A DNA stretch of 64,000 bases from Flavobacterium paronense (GTDB lineage: Bacteria > Bacteroidota > Bacteroidia > Flavobacteriales > Flavobacteriaceae), in NCBI RefSeq assembly GCF_030409795.1, contig NZ_JAUFQN010000019.1:1302001-1366000 (forward strand), written 5' to 3'. Position 1 is the first letter of the stretch. The number at the start of each line of letters is the position of its first letter. Of this stretch, positions 35,351 through 44,331 are shown one piece after another. The notes below the pieces were generated by a model that saw only the letters and a program-made list of their open reading frames with translations, ran no database searches and was not told the origin of the DNA. The translations under genes and the position numbers were made by a program.

Positions 35351-36016
35351 ATGTTTATCAAAATAGATTCCTCTTGGCAAACCCAACTTTCGGATGAGTT
35401 TGAAAAGCCTTATTTTCAGCAATTAATTTCTTTTGTTAAAAATGAATATGCCAGCAATACCTGCTTTCCAAAAGCAAGTGAAATCTTTGCCGCTTTTGAT
35501 CATTGTCCGTTTGACAAAGTAAAAGTGGTTATCATTGGGCAAGACCCGTATCATGGATTTGGACAAGCCAACGGATTGTGTTTTTCAGTAAATGATAGTA
35601 TTGCTTTGCCGCCTTCGTTGATAAATATTTTTAAAGAAATCCAAACCGATTTGCAACAGCCTTTTCCACAATCGGGTAATTTAGAGCGATGGGCTGACCA
35701 AGGTGTTTTGTTGCTCAACGCCACTTTAACCGTCAGACAAAGTGAAGCCGGAAGCCATAAAAAGCAAGGCTGGGAAACGTTTACCGATGCTGTGATTCAG
35801 AAAATATCAGAAGAAAAGGAAAATGTAGTCTTCCTGCTTTGGGGCGGATTTGCCAAAAAGAAAGGCGCTAAAATTAACCGTACGAAACACCATGTTTTAG
35901 AAACCGGTCATCCATCGCCATTGAGTGCTAATCGAGGCTTTTGGTTTGGAAATAAACATTTCAGTAAAACCAATACTTATTTACAAAGCTTAGGAAAAGA
36001 AACGATAGTGTGGTAG
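35351..36016 (+). CDS. ung: Uracil-DNA glycosylase (family 1)
   Basis: The ATG at 35351 gives 221 residues, the normal length; the frame extends upstream to 35324 without conserved sequence. Ung removes uracil from DNA in base excision repair. The water-activating loop GQDPYHG (Asp65) and the Leu-loop HPSPLSANRGFW (His187) are intact, as are PPSLINIFKEI and LLLNATLTVR. It is divergent from the mutS2-like gene and converges with the next gene with a single base between stop codons. Confidence 0.96.
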   Translation: MFIKIDSSWQTQLSDEFEKPYFQQLISFVKNEYASNTCFPKASEIFAAFDHCPFDKVKVVIIGQDPYHGFGQANGLCFSVNDSIALPPSLINIFKEIQTDLQQPFPQSGNLERWADQGVLLLNATLTVRQSEAGSHKKQGWETFTDAVIQKISEEKENVVFLLWGGFAKKKGAKINRTKHHVLETGHPSPLSANRGFWFGNKHFSKTNTYLQSLGKETIVW

Positions 36017-36017
36017 T

Positions 36018-36596
36018 TTAGTTTACAGTAAAGTTATAATAGCCACCAGAATTAAGTCCACTAATCAATGAATTTATATTCAAAATTAAACGTGTAGCCG
36101 GACTTAATGAACGCAGTTCTACTTTGGTCAAAGAATCACTGTTATATCCAAAACTCATACGATAAGTTCCCGAAGACAATAACGGAAATCCAACGCGATA
36201 TTCATAAGTTTCATCTGTAGCATTGTATTCGCAAATGCCATAAACATAAGAACCATTTTGAGCAGTACCTTTTACAATGTCTAATTGACTATCATTTACC
36301 GTTACCACTTCCCAGGTAGTTGCGTTTGTTTGTTTTTCTATTACATAAGAAAAAGCAAACTGAGTTGCTCCTGTGGTTTTATAAATATCTAAGAGTGCAC
36401 CATCACTTAAATACCTTGAGAAATCTGCCTCGATGTATAACTTTTCGCCAACAGCATACGTGGATGCATGTGGCTCGATGGCAACTAAATTAGGGATGTC
36501 TACAAAAATATTATTGTAAAAACCATCGTCGTTAGTATCGCAATTGGAAACCAGTAATGCAACTGCAATTAGTAGTATATAGTGTAATTTTTTCAT
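36018..36596 (-). CDS. Hypothetical lipoprotein
   Basis: A 192-residue lipoprotein with MKKLHYILLIAVALLVSNCD (lipobox SNC). The mature part is beta-rich, with GEKLYIEADFSRYLSDGALL and LLSSGTYRMSFGYNS, resembling an Ig-like fold. It lies 11 bp downstream of an outer-membrane protein gene on the same strand and may be its partner. I do not recognise the family. Confidence 0.7.
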   Translation of the reverse strand: MKKLHYILLIAVALLVSNCDTNDDGFYNNIFVDIPNLVAIEPHASTYAVGEKLYIEADFSRYLSDGALLDIYKTTGATQFAFSYVIEKQTNATTWEVVTVNDSQLDIVKGTAQNGSYVYGICEYNATDETYEYRVGFPLLSSGTYRMSFGYNSDSLTKVELRSLSPATRLILNINSLISGLNSGGYYNFTVN

Positions 36597-36607
36597 CTTT
36601 CTGTTTA

Positions 36608-37180
36608 TTAAAATCTGTACCCTAAATTTAAACCAACTCTTGAAATAACATCAGGACTTTTCTCTCTATTGGTAAGGTTTGATCCAAATCCGACAATAAA
36701 TTCTAAAGCAATGCTATCATGGAAATACATTTTATAACCCAAGCTTCCGCCTAAACCGAAATCGGTATATTTTGATTTTTTTGTAGTGTAATAATCAGGT
36801 TGTGGTGCCGTGCCAGATACTCTAACGATCTCTTTATAATCACCGCCATTATAGGAACCAAAAACTTCGGCAAAGTAATATCTCGACTTGCTTTTGGATA
36901 GCGCATATCTCAAATAAGGATTAAACTCAAACTTGGGAACATTGTTTCTGTATCCATTGTCAAAGTCTTCATTTAGTTTATTACTATTAGAAAAATTTAC
37001 ATTAAAACCGGTAGAAAAACTATTTCCAAAAAAACGTTCATAACTTAAACTGGCTTTTGTATTGACAATAGCTGATAATAAATCAACACGAAATTCATTT
37101 TTTTTATTGACAAGTACCGTATTTTCTTGTGCTTGAGATGCTAATGATAGTAAGAGAAATAGACAAAATAACTTTTTCAT
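36608..37180 (-). CDS. Outer-membrane beta-barrel protein (DUF3575-like)
   Basis: A 190-residue protein with a signal peptide ending ASQAQ. Alternating strands such as ASLSYERFFGNSFSTGFNVN, FEFNPYLRYALSK and LGGSLGYKMYFHDSIALEF, and the final GLNLGYRF, mark a small outer-membrane barrel. It resembles DUF3575-type proteins of Bacteroidota. Probably co-transcribed with the lipoprotein gene downstream. Confidence 0.75.
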   Translation of the reverse strand: MKKLFCLFLLLSLASQAQENTVLVNKKNEFRVDLLSAIVNTKASLSYERFFGNSFSTGFNVNFSNSNKLNEDFDNGYRNNVPKFEFNPYLRYALSKSKSRYYFAEVFGSYNGGDYKEIVRVSGTAPQPDYYTTKKSKYTDFGLGGSLGYKMYFHDSIALEFIVGFGSNLTNREKSPDVISRVGLNLGYRF

Positions 37181-37242
37181 TATAGGTCGTTTTATTTGGA
37201 AACGAATATAGTAAATTAATTGTGAATTATGAATTGTTAATT

Positions 37243-37287
37243 GTGACCCGAGCGCGCAGCGCGAACTGTATAGAGCGTAGCGGAATA
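37243..37287. repeat. GC-rich short repeat in an intergenic gap
   Basis: A sharply GC-rich patch in AT-rich DNA, with GAGCGCGCAGCGCGAAC (palindromic GCGCgcaGCGC core) followed by GAGCGTAGCGGAA. The GAGCG(t/a)AGC unit resembles the start of the dispersed repeats at 44394 and 58249. Function is unknown. Confidence 0.45.
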
Positions 37288-37289
37288 AA

Positions 37290-38222
37290 TTAATCTAGTG
37301 TCAATGCTCCGAGTATCTCTTCATTCATAAATGGACCACCAGGATATTTAGCGGTGTAATCAAGATTAAGCCAAATATTTCCTCGCTCATCGATGTGGTA
37401 ATTGATGGGTTTATTTTTACTTTCGATTGGGAAAAGTTCTTTTTTGATGGCATAATTGATACGTTCTAAATCTTTTTTAGTTCCAATCAATAGTTCAGGA
37501 TAAATATGTCCTTTAGTATGAATTAACCTTGTAGTGCCTCCAATTGATTTAATACAAGCCGCCATAAAAACCGAATGATCGTCACAATCACCGGAAAGAT
37601 ATTGCAGCGATTCTGTAGCGCTGGCAATATAGTCATGTCCTTTGGGATCGCTAACGTAATTCCAACGGGTATTTATTTCTTTAAAAATAGCGAAGGATTG
37701 AATGATGGTGAAATAATCATAATAGCCTTTCACATGCTTAAAATGCTTGTTGATAGCCATAATAGAAAAGTTTCTTATTCTCGGATTTTGATATTCTACG
37801 GCATCTACAATTTTAGATTTGTTTGGAAAAGGCAGTAATTTGGAAATGATAATATCCTCCGGATGCGGATCTTCATTCATAGTGTACATCATAGAACGAT
37901 AATCTTCAATTACGCTCGTAAAGCCATACTTGCCTGATAATGTTCCGTATCCAAGCATGATAACATATAAAATTATCGAAATCAGCGTTACTCTTCGCAA
38001 AGCTCTCAATACAAATTGAATAGCTATGAGTATCACCAAAAAGAGAATTATTCTATCAATGTGATGCGCCCAATCTAAAGTGATAAAATTGTGGTGGGCA
38101 ATAATAAAAATGGGTATGGTAATAAGAATGTTTAGGACAAAAATGATAATCAAATCCCAAGGACTTTTTATCCTGAATTTTTCTTTCAGTTCTTGATAAG
38201 TAAGACTTCCTAGTTTTATCAT
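37290..38222 (-). CDS. Transglutaminase-like membrane protein
   Basis: A 310-residue protein with three N-terminal membrane helices (about 23-40, 54-73 and 76-96) and a C-terminal transglutaminase-like (papain-fold) domain. The fold's catalytic triad is suggested by the Cys in YLSGDCDDHSVFMAACIKSI, His in HTKGHIYPELLIG and Asp in IWLNLDYTAKYPGG. Such domains can be proteases or be inactive. The domain most likely faces the cytoplasm or periplasm next to the membrane; the substrate is unknown. Confidence 0.8.
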   Translation of the reverse strand: MIKLGSLTYQELKEKFRIKSPWDLIIIFVLNILITIPIFIIAHHNFITLDWAHHIDRIILFLVILIAIQFVLRALRRVTLISIILYVIMLGYGTLSGKYGFTSVIEDYRSMMYTMNEDPHPEDIIISKLLPFPNKSKIVDAVEYQNPRIRNFSIMAINKHFKHVKGYYDYFTIIQSFAIFKEINTRWNYVSDPKGHDYIASATESLQYLSGDCDDHSVFMAACIKSIGGTTRLIHTKGHIYPELLIGTKKDLERINYAIKKELFPIESKNKPINYHIDERGNIWLNLDYTAKYPGGPFMNEEILGALTLD

Positions 38223-38239
38223 ATTGCCAATGGCAAAAG

Positions 38240-39091
38240 CTAAACGGCTTTCACTATTTCAGCAAAAGTACCTTTTTTATCTATAATCTTCAGGTCAAAC
38301 AATTGATTTTGAATTTTGTTTAACACTTTTTCTTCTAATGGTTTTTGTGACCATTTGGTTAATGACAGCCATTCCTGAATATCTTCTAATTTCTGATTGT
38401 ATTTAGAGGCGAGCGTTCTGTCAATACTTGGAATATCTTTAAATTCAATAGTGGTATTGTTTATCGTTTCTAAAATAAGTGCGACAGATTGTTGGTTGGC
38501 TTCCAAAAACTCGTTTCTTACTGCAATCACAAAACAAGGCCATGGCGTTGGACAATCGGCAACCCGTCGAAAAATTCCTTTGTCAACCAATGGTTTTGTC
38601 ATAAAGCGTTCCCACATAAAGTAATCGGCTGTGCCATTGGTTAGTGCTTCAACGGCGCCATCAATCGTGTTTACCGTTTCAAATTGTAAGGTATTGGTAC
38701 TCCAATTCTGATTTTGAGCATTCACATACGCCATCAAATGCGAACCCGAACCATAGCGTGAAATGGCAACTTTGGTGTTTTCTAAATCTGATAATGCTTT
38801 GTATTTTGAAGTAGCTGCAACGTGAATTCCCCAAATCAAAGGACTCTCGACATAAACCTGAACGATAGAACAGTCATTTCCAGCTACGATATCTTTGACA
38901 ATGCCTTCGGTTAAAATAACAGCCATATCGGTTTCGCCATCGCGAAGCAGTTGACACATTTTACCGGTGCCTTCCGGAATATCGGTCCACTCTAAAGCAA
39001 TCCCGATTTCCTCAAACTCACCATTCTCAATGCATAAGTGCCAAGGCAGGTTAAAATGTTCGGGAACGCCTGCTATTTTTATTGTTTTCAT
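38240..39091 (-). CDS. Orphan substrate-binding-like protein without signal peptide
   Basis: A 283-residue periplasmic-binding-protein fold (NMT1/SsuA-like): KIAGVPEHFNLPWHLCIENG, GETDMAVILTEGIVKDIVAG, KVAISRYGSGSHLMAYV and GTADYFMWERFMTKPLV. Unlike ABC-transporter binding proteins, it has no signal peptide or lipobox and no permease or ATPase gene nearby. It is probably cytoplasmic. Similar cytosolic proteins exist in bacteria and fungi with unproven roles. Neighbours are a transglutaminase-like gene and a GNAT gene. Confidence 0.78.
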   Translation of the reverse strand: MKTIKIAGVPEHFNLPWHLCIENGEFEEIGIALEWTDIPEGTGKMCQLLRDGETDMAVILTEGIVKDIVAGNDCSIVQVYVESPLIWGIHVAATSKYKALSDLENTKVAISRYGSGSHLMAYVNAQNQNWSTNTLQFETVNTIDGAVEALTNGTADYFMWERFMTKPLVDKGIFRRVADCPTPWPCFVIAVRNEFLEANQQSVALILETINNTTIEFKDIPSIDRTLASKYNQKLEDIQEWLSLTKWSQKPLEEKVLNKIQNQLFDLKIIDKKGTFAEIVKAV

Positions 39092-39150
39092 AATTATTTT
39101 GGATGAGAGACGGAGAGATAATAAATGATAGACTTCTCAGTTTATATTTT

Positions 39151-39190
39151 GTCTATTAGTCTATTATCTATTATCTATTAGTCTATTCTC
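39151..39190. repeat. TCTATTA-type simple repeat
   Basis: A low-complexity stretch made of repeated GTCTATTA and TCTATTATC units that runs up to and slightly into the stop codon of the GNAT gene. A related pattern is found at 40203-40235. Likely slippage-prone filler rather than a regulatory site. Confidence 0.6.
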
Positions 39191-39719
39191 TTTTTGGATT
39201 TTCCATCTGCCACCATTTCCATAACACGCCATCTTTATCCAAATACTCTTCCATAAAGTTCATTCCGACTTTCTGCAGTATATGATTGGAAGCACCATTT
39301 TCTGAATGGGTGTAAGCATTCATTATTTCGATTTTCATTTGGTTGAAACCATACGCTAACCAGGCAATAGAAGCTTCGGTAGCGTAACCTTTGCCCCAAT
39401 ATTTTTCATTTAGTCGATAACCATAATCGTAGAAATTAGTATTTCCGTTTTCTACATGATCATCAATATATTTGATGCCTGTCCAACCAATGAATTCACC
39501 TGTTTCTTTTAGGATAGTGGCAAAACGACCAATAGCATTTCTTTCGTATTGACTACGAACATACTCAATGATTTTGATAGATTCCGCTATTGTTTGTGTT
39601 GGAGTTTGCCAAAGATATTTATGCACTTCCGGATTGTTATCCATAGCAAACATACCGTCAGCATCAGATAGTTCTAATGGGCGAAATAGCAGGCGTTCGG
39701 TTTCTAGAATTAGTTTCAT
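39183..39719 (-). CDS. GNAT-family N-acetyltransferase
   Basis: A 178-residue RimJ/RimL-type acetyltransferase: TERLLFRPLELSDADGMFAM at the start, GEFIGWTGIKYIDD, and the acetyl-CoA loop YWGKGYATEASIAWLAYG (QxxGxG/A-like), then NGASNHILQKVGMNF. Members acetylate protein N-termini or small molecules; the substrate is not deducible. Its start overlaps the stop of the DinB gene by 4 bp, so the pair is co-translated. Confidence 0.9.
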   Translation of the reverse strand: MKLILETERLLFRPLELSDADGMFAMDNNPEVHKYLWQTPTQTIAESIKIIEYVRSQYERNAIGRFATILKETGEFIGWTGIKYIDDHVENGNTNFYDYGYRLNEKYWGKGYATEASIAWLAYGFNQMKIEIMNAYTHSENGASNHILQKVGMNFMEEYLDKDGVLWKWWQMENPKRE

Positions 39720-40192
39720 TTGTTTGTTATTTGATTCAGATGATGATAAAAATGCACAAAGTAGTCTTCAATTACAAAGGCTAAATCGGTTACCGTTTTA
39801 TTTGGAAGCACAATAGGATATTTTAGCGTTACTGCTGTTTGATTTTTGACCAAATAAATGATATGCCTATTCAATGCAATCAGGAGCGTAATCAAATCTT
39901 GAGTATTTTTATGCTGATAACAATTAGCTTTTACCAATTCGTCCTGATTATAAGGTCTGATACGATAGGGCTCAGCTGCATGTTGTATTTCGGTAAACCT
40001 TTGCAAATTATTGATGGCAGAATCGACCAAGTGTCCCAGAATTTCTTTTTTAGACCAAGACGTTTCTGTTGCTTTAATATCAAAATCAGCAATAGCCAAC
40101 AACGACGTTTCAAGTCGGGCCAATACTATTTCAAATGCAATGATTTTATCTTTCACAGTAAACAATCGTTCGGTTTGAAGGAGTAGATTCAT
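39716..40192 (-). CDS. DinB-family protein
   Basis: A 158-residue DinB/YfiT-like four-helix protein. The metal-binding His pattern is seen in SWSKKEILGHLVDSAINNLQ, NRHIIYLVKN and EDYFVHFYHHLNQI. DinB proteins include thiol-dependent S-transferases, some using bacillithiol. Because bshA is present in the genome, a bacillithiol-S-transferase role is possible but unproven. It overlaps the GNAT gene downstream. Confidence 0.8.
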   Translation of the reverse strand: MNLLLQTERLFTVKDKIIAFEIVLARLETSLLAIADFDIKATETSWSKKEILGHLVDSAINNLQRFTEIQHAAEPYRIRPYNQDELVKANCYQHKNTQDLITLLIALNRHIIYLVKNQTAVTLKYPIVLPNKTVTDLAFVIEDYFVHFYHHLNQITNK

Positions 40193-40283
40193 GATTTTTA
40201 GAAAATTAGACTAATAGATGATAGACGGATAGATGATGATGCTGTCTTTATAACAAAGTTGTCTATTCTCTCTTCGTCTTTTT

Positions 40284-41150
40284 TTACTCAGCCAATTTCC
40301 CCAAAGCATACTGAATCAAAGCATCCACAGCCTTATACGGATCATCACTAAAGGTTCCGTTGGCACGATTGGCAATGATAGCGTTTAACGACAAACAGTT
40401 ATGACCTAAAAGCTTTCCTAAACCATAAATTGCTGATGTTTCCATTTCTAGGTTGGCCATTCTTACATTACCAAATTTGAAGCTATCCATTTTACTGTTC
40501 AACTCAGGATCCTGAATTGCCAAACGCAATACTCTTCCTTGTGGACCATAAAAACCACCGGCAGTTCCGGTAATTCCTTTGTGGATTTGGTTGCTGTCGA
40601 ATTTATTTTTTAAGGTTTGTGAACAACCAATGATATACGGTTTTCCTTTTCTCAAATCCCAATTGGTGTGTTTGATGAAAGCATCCTCTATATCATTTTC
40701 AGTGATATCATTAATCACGTAAGAGCGAAGCATATTGTCTAAACCAAGTCCGTATTCGCCCATCACAAAGCTATCCACGGGAATATCCTCCTGCAATGAA
40801 CCCGAAGTTCCGATACGAACAATGTTTAAAGAAGTCAACTGCTCTTTTGGTTTACGCGTTTCCAAATCGATATTCACCAACGCGTCCAATTCATTCATGG
40901 TGATATCAATATTATCCGGACCAATGCCCGTTGACATTACCGTAATTCTTTTGCCTTTGTATAAACCCGTTTGGGTTTTAAACTCCCGTTTTTGTGTGGA
41001 GAATTCAATGCTGTCAAAGAACTGTGTGATTTTTTCAACTCGGTTTTGGTCGCCCACAAAAATGATGTCGTGCGCAATATGTTCGGGTTTCAGGTTTAAG
41101 TGATAAACACTTCCGTCTGGGTTTAGTATTAATTCTGAAGATTTAATCAT
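40284..41150 (-). CDS. Nucleoside phosphorylase (uridine phosphorylase-like)
   Basis: A 288-residue member of the PNP/UDP phosphorylase superfamily, which splits nucleosides with phosphate to base and ribose-1-phosphate. Phosphate- and ribose-binding blocks are seen in VGDQNRVEKITQFF, VMSTGIGPDNIDITMNEL, IVRIGTSGSLQEDIPVDSFV and the base-site segment ANLEMETSAIYGLGKLLGH. Uridine phosphorylase is the most likely specificity; other bases cannot be ruled out. Confidence 0.88.
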   Translation of the reverse strand: MIKSSELILNPDGSVYHLNLKPEHIAHDIIFVGDQNRVEKITQFFDSIEFSTQKREFKTQTGLYKGKRITVMSTGIGPDNIDITMNELDALVNIDLETRKPKEQLTSLNIVRIGTSGSLQEDIPVDSFVMGEYGLGLDNMLRSYVINDITENDIEDAFIKHTNWDLRKGKPYIIGCSQTLKNKFDSNQIHKGITGTAGGFYGPQGRVLRLAIQDPELNSKMDSFKFGNVRMANLEMETSAIYGLGKLLGHNCLSLNAIIANRANGTFSDDPYKAVDALIQYALGKLAE

Positions 41151-41198
41151 TTGGTTATTCGGTTATTTGATTATTCGTAATTTCTAATTCGTAATTTT

Positions 41199-41531
41199 TC
41201 AGCCTCCAACACGCTTTACTTTAAAGCCTTTCTCTTTTAGTAGGTTCATTATCTTATCGCGGTAATCGCCCTGAATGATAATCGCCCCGTCTTTAAAAGT
41301 GCCGCCTACACTGAGTTTGGTTTTAAGCTCTTTGGCTAATAGTTTAAAATCGTCATCGCTGCCTTCATAGCCTTCGATGAGGGTGGTAGCTTTTCCTTTT
41401 CGCCTTTCGTACTTGCAAATCATTGGTTCTTTTTGGATAAAAAGAGTATGCTCTTGCGTTTCAACGGCCTCGGGTTCGTTGGAAGGTTGGTATTCCGGAA
41501 ATAGTTTTTTTAATTGTTCCTGTAAATCCAT
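41199..41531 (-). CDS. SUI1-family translation factor (YciH-like)
   Basis: A 110-residue protein with the SUI1/eIF1 fold in its C-terminal 80 residues: ERRKGKATTLIEGYEG, LLAKELKTKLSVGGTFKDG and IIIQGDYRDKIMNLLKEKGF. The GGTFKDGAIIIQGD block is diagnostic. Bacterial YciH affects start-site fidelity or translation under stress. It has no cofactor or membrane segment. The gene follows the nucleoside phosphorylase in reverse order on the minus strand. Confidence 0.92.
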   Translation of the reverse strand: MDLQEQLKKLFPEYQPSNEPEAVETQEHTLFIQKEPMICKYERRKGKATTLIEGYEGSDDDFKLLAKELKTKLSVGGTFKDGAIIIQGDYRDKIMNLLKEKGFKVKRVGG

Positions 41532-41639
41532 ACTGTTCTGATACTACAAAAAGTAAAAATCCAAACCTCAGGGCTTATTGAGACTTGGAAATTACTACTT
41601 CAAAGATATAGATTTATTTTTTGATTATGCTTAATTCTG

Positions 41640-42272
41640 TCAATCTTTCGTTTCTTTTATAATATAGGCTTTTTTAATAGAATCCAGTTTCGGAAAAAGG
41701 CTCAAGTACTTTTTACGGTTGGCGCTTAGGGAGTCATAAACATCCATTGTCTTATTGCCGTATGCTGAATAGAATTTTTCTACCACATCCATGCCTGTAG
41801 TTACATAACCCAACACGGGGTAACCTCTTACACCTTCGGGAGCTACGGTATCTAACCTCACGTTGTCTTTCAGGTTAATAAACAAATCATTACCGCGGGT
41901 TTCCTTACCGGCTCTGGCAAAACTAACATAGCCTTTTAGATTGCTTTTAAGTACCGGTTCATCAGGAACTTTATACTTATCCCATTTCTTGTTGACTATA
42001 GTATCGGTATTCCCGAACTGCACTACAAAATCAGGCACGACTCTGTAAAAAAGCTGATGGTCATAAAAGTGATGTGTCAAGAGTTGGTGCAGACGATCAG
42101 CCGCTAGCGGCGACCATGCACGAGTAACCTGAATATCAAAACTCCCTTGTGAGGTTTCAAAACGGGCGGTATACGTTGGCGGTGCCGTTTGCTTTGTCCA
42201 TTCAGGATTAAAGGTGGCTTTGCTGCAACAGATTAGAAGTAAGGCCAGAAGTGCTATTAGGATGTATTTCAT
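41640..42272 (-). CDS. Cyclophilin-type peptidyl-prolyl isomerase lipoprotein
   Basis: A 210-residue protein with a lipobox at MKYILIALLALLLICC, then a cyclophilin domain: FETSQGSFDIQVTRAWSPLA, FYDHQLFYRVVPDFVVQFGN, GYVSFARAGKETRGNDLFIN and YPVLGYVTTGMDVVEKFY. The catalytic Arg lies in FYRVVPDF. It would catalyse cis/trans proline isomerisation at the outer membrane or in the periplasm. A charged C-terminal extension (about 30 residues) is present. Confidence 0.9.
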   Translation of the reverse strand: MKYILIALLALLLICCSKATFNPEWTKQTAPPTYTARFETSQGSFDIQVTRAWSPLAADRLHQLLTHHFYDHQLFYRVVPDFVVQFGNTDTIVNKKWDKYKVPDEPVLKSNLKGYVSFARAGKETRGNDLFINLKDNVRLDTVAPEGVRGYPVLGYVTTGMDVVEKFYSAYGNKTMDVYDSLSANRKKYLSLFPKLDSIKKAYIIKETKD

Positions 42273-42330
42273 AAGATGGTGTATGAGTTATTGTTTTAGC
42301 TATCGGGTTAACCGGCGTTATTAATTGGAA

Positions 42331-43467
42331 TTATGGATACTTAACTTTCTCTCCATTTGCAATAAAAACCAAAGCATCAAAATGTTTGAACCATACAGTG
42401 TTGCCATTACCCATTCCGGTTCCAAACATGCCTTCAAAACTTTTATCCTTATCCAGTGGATTTGCTTCAATGAAAAGTTGGGAGTTAATAAAATAATTAT
42501 GATCAGTATCCGGTAATAAACTTAGTAAATTATTCTTGTTTTTTTGCTGTGACTTAATAAATTTATCAGTTCTATACGGCATTTTAATTGGTGCAAAAGC
42601 AATATGATATGTTATTCCGGGATTGAGTTGATTGTATAGATATCCCATATTTTGGTATTCCATATAATCTTCATTAAGTTTTGATATATGAGCATTTGCG
42701 GCCCATACCATAAATTTGTCATTGGGTAATCTCTCCGTTAGAAAGTTAAGATTCTTTGCCATTTGTGAGTCTCTTAGCTGTTTGCCCATTTTTTTAGAAG
42801 AGGTATATTGTATAACTGTACTTTTGAAACTTTGCATAAATTGATTCCATTCAGCATTAGAAAGAACTCTGCTGTCTTTAAGCAGATTATCAATTTGAGC
42901 CGTAATGTAATCTACGTCATTCTGACTGAGTATTTTATCAATTTCGCTTCCGTTTTTCATTACTACTGCTACAAGATTTTTAAATCTTTCTTCAATAACA
43001 ATATCATTTTGTTGTAGAAAACTAAACAGTTGCTTTGAAAAAGTAGCGAAAGTAAAAGGAGTACTAAATTGATTGTCAAAACCCCAAATTACAACATTAT
43101 GTTCTTTTAAAAATTTAAAGAGCTCTTCACATTGCACTGATTTAGACCAAAAAGGAAATGTATTTTTCTGTTCATGCTCAAAATAGAGAGCGAAAAAATC
43201 ACTTTCAAAAGCAATATTTTGATACTGATGTTCGGTCACAAGGTACTTGACAAACTCGGTTTTTGCTAAAAAATCGGAACCAATATGATGCTCAGATTCA
43301 CCGAGAAAGACAATTCTTTTGTTTAAAAGATCCTGAGTAATTATATTTTTTACTTCGGGAGTTAAAAGCTTTTGAATTGAATCCAAAGTATAAACAGCTT
43401 TCTGAGCATTTAATGGATAACTAATTACAATGAAGAGTATACATTTATATAATTGTCTTAGCGTCAT
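42331..43467 (-). CDS. Erythromycin-esterase-like exported protein
   Basis: A 378-residue protein with an N-terminal signal segment (LYKCILFIVISYPLNAQ). The core matches the erythromycin esterase / EreA-like superfamily: RIVFLGESEHHIGSDFLA, NIAFESDFFALYFEH, and the later MVWAANAHISKLN. The GExxHH and His/Glu pattern suggests the metal-independent hydrolase fold of this superfamily. The C-terminal FDALVFI completes it. Whether it acts on macrolides is doubtful; many members have unknown substrates. Confidence 0.82.
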   Translation of the reverse strand: MTLRQLYKCILFIVISYPLNAQKAVYTLDSIQKLLTPEVKNIITQDLLNKRIVFLGESEHHIGSDFLAKTEFVKYLVTEHQYQNIAFESDFFALYFEHEQKNTFPFWSKSVQCEELFKFLKEHNVVIWGFDNQFSTPFTFATFSKQLFSFLQQNDIVIEERFKNLVAVVMKNGSEIDKILSQNDVDYITAQIDNLLKDSRVLSNAEWNQFMQSFKSTVIQYTSSKKMGKQLRDSQMAKNLNFLTERLPNDKFMVWAANAHISKLNEDYMEYQNMGYLYNQLNPGITYHIAFAPIKMPYRTDKFIKSQQKNKNNLLSLLPDTDHNYFINSQLFIEANPLDKDKSFEGMFGTGMGNGNTVWFKHFDALVFIANGEKVKYP

Positions 43468-43577
43468 ATTTTTGAATTCTGCATTTTTGATTTAGTATTT
43501 ATGCAACGTTCCAATGCTTTAGGCTGTTTTGAAGTATGGAAGCCAACCCCAATATCTAAAACGGCACTTGACAATCC

Positions 43578-44324
43578 TTATTTATTTGATTTTGCCCAGA
43601 CGTTATATTCATTAATCAAATCTATAATTTGTTTTTCTTTGGCAATTGGTTTTGTTACAAATAAAGTATCCAGTTTAAAACTTATTTCGTTGTTCCCATA
43701 AAGGTATGTTTTTAATATTTCATATACTGATTCATTTAATTCGATACCCTTACTAAAATCGAAAAATTTAAAGAATTTCTTGTCTTTGATTACTTCTAAT
43801 TTCGAATCATATATTCCGATATAATAAGTACTATTTTCAGCAGTATAAAAACCAGCACCATTGCCATTTCCAAATCCATTTCCAACCCCGTTTCCAAATC
43901 CGTTTCCTAATCCATTTCCAACAGGAGGGCTATTTTTTATAACTTCACAAAATAGTTTAACTTTACCTTCGGTTAACCTTTGAATGTATTTATATTGTTT
44001 AACGACTTCATATTTCTCTAAATACAAGTTTTCATTTCTTTTATAATCATACCTGTCCGGCGTTTTAACCTCTTTTTTTTCGACCGGTATGCGAACATAA
44101 TGCTCTTTTTTCTTGGCGATATAGTAACTAATGATATCATCAACTTTATATTTTTTCTTTTCGTCAAAAAACTTTGTTTTAATTTCAAAGTCGGACACAG
44201 TGATCTTATCAACATAAAGCGTATCATTGGCTGTAGTGACAATAAAATCAGATTTTTGAGCCGTACAAAAGGAGCAAATCAATAGTGCTAGTAAAGTTAT
44301 ATTGTTTATGGTTTTTTGTTTCAT
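43578..44324 (-). CDS. Hypothetical exported protein with Gly-Asn repeat
   Basis: A 248-residue protein with a signal peptide (MKQKTINNITLLALLICSFCTAQ). The first half is a beta-rich segment seen in several Bacteroidota proteins (NDTLYVDKITVSDFEIKTKF). In the middle lies a low-complexity GNGLGNGFGNGVGNGFGNGN stretch encoded by near-identical 12-bp units, and the C-terminal third is lysine-rich and probably helical. The repeat could vary in number by slippage. No family or function is recognised. Confidence 0.7.
   Translation of the reverse strand: MKQKTINNITLLALLICSFCTAQKSDFIVTTANDTLYVDKITVSDFEIKTKFFDEKKKYKVDDIISYYIAKKKEHYVRIPVEKKEVKTPDRYDYKRNENLYLEKYEVVKQYKYIQRLTEGKVKLFCEVIKNSPPVGNGLGNGFGNGVGNGFGNGNGAGFYTAENSTYYIGIYDSKLEVIKDKKFFKFFDFSKGIELNESVYEILKTYLYGNNEISFKLDTLFVTKPIAKEKQIIDLINEYNVWAKSNK
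43857..43922 (-). repeat. 12-bp coding tandem repeat (Gly-Asn units)
   Basis: Six-base and 12-base units of the pattern GGAAATGGATTT / GGAAACGGGGTT repeat through this stretch on the minus strand, encoding the GNGxGNGx block. Codon differences between units indicate older expansion. Confidence 0.7.
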
Positions 44325-44331
44325 GATGTTT

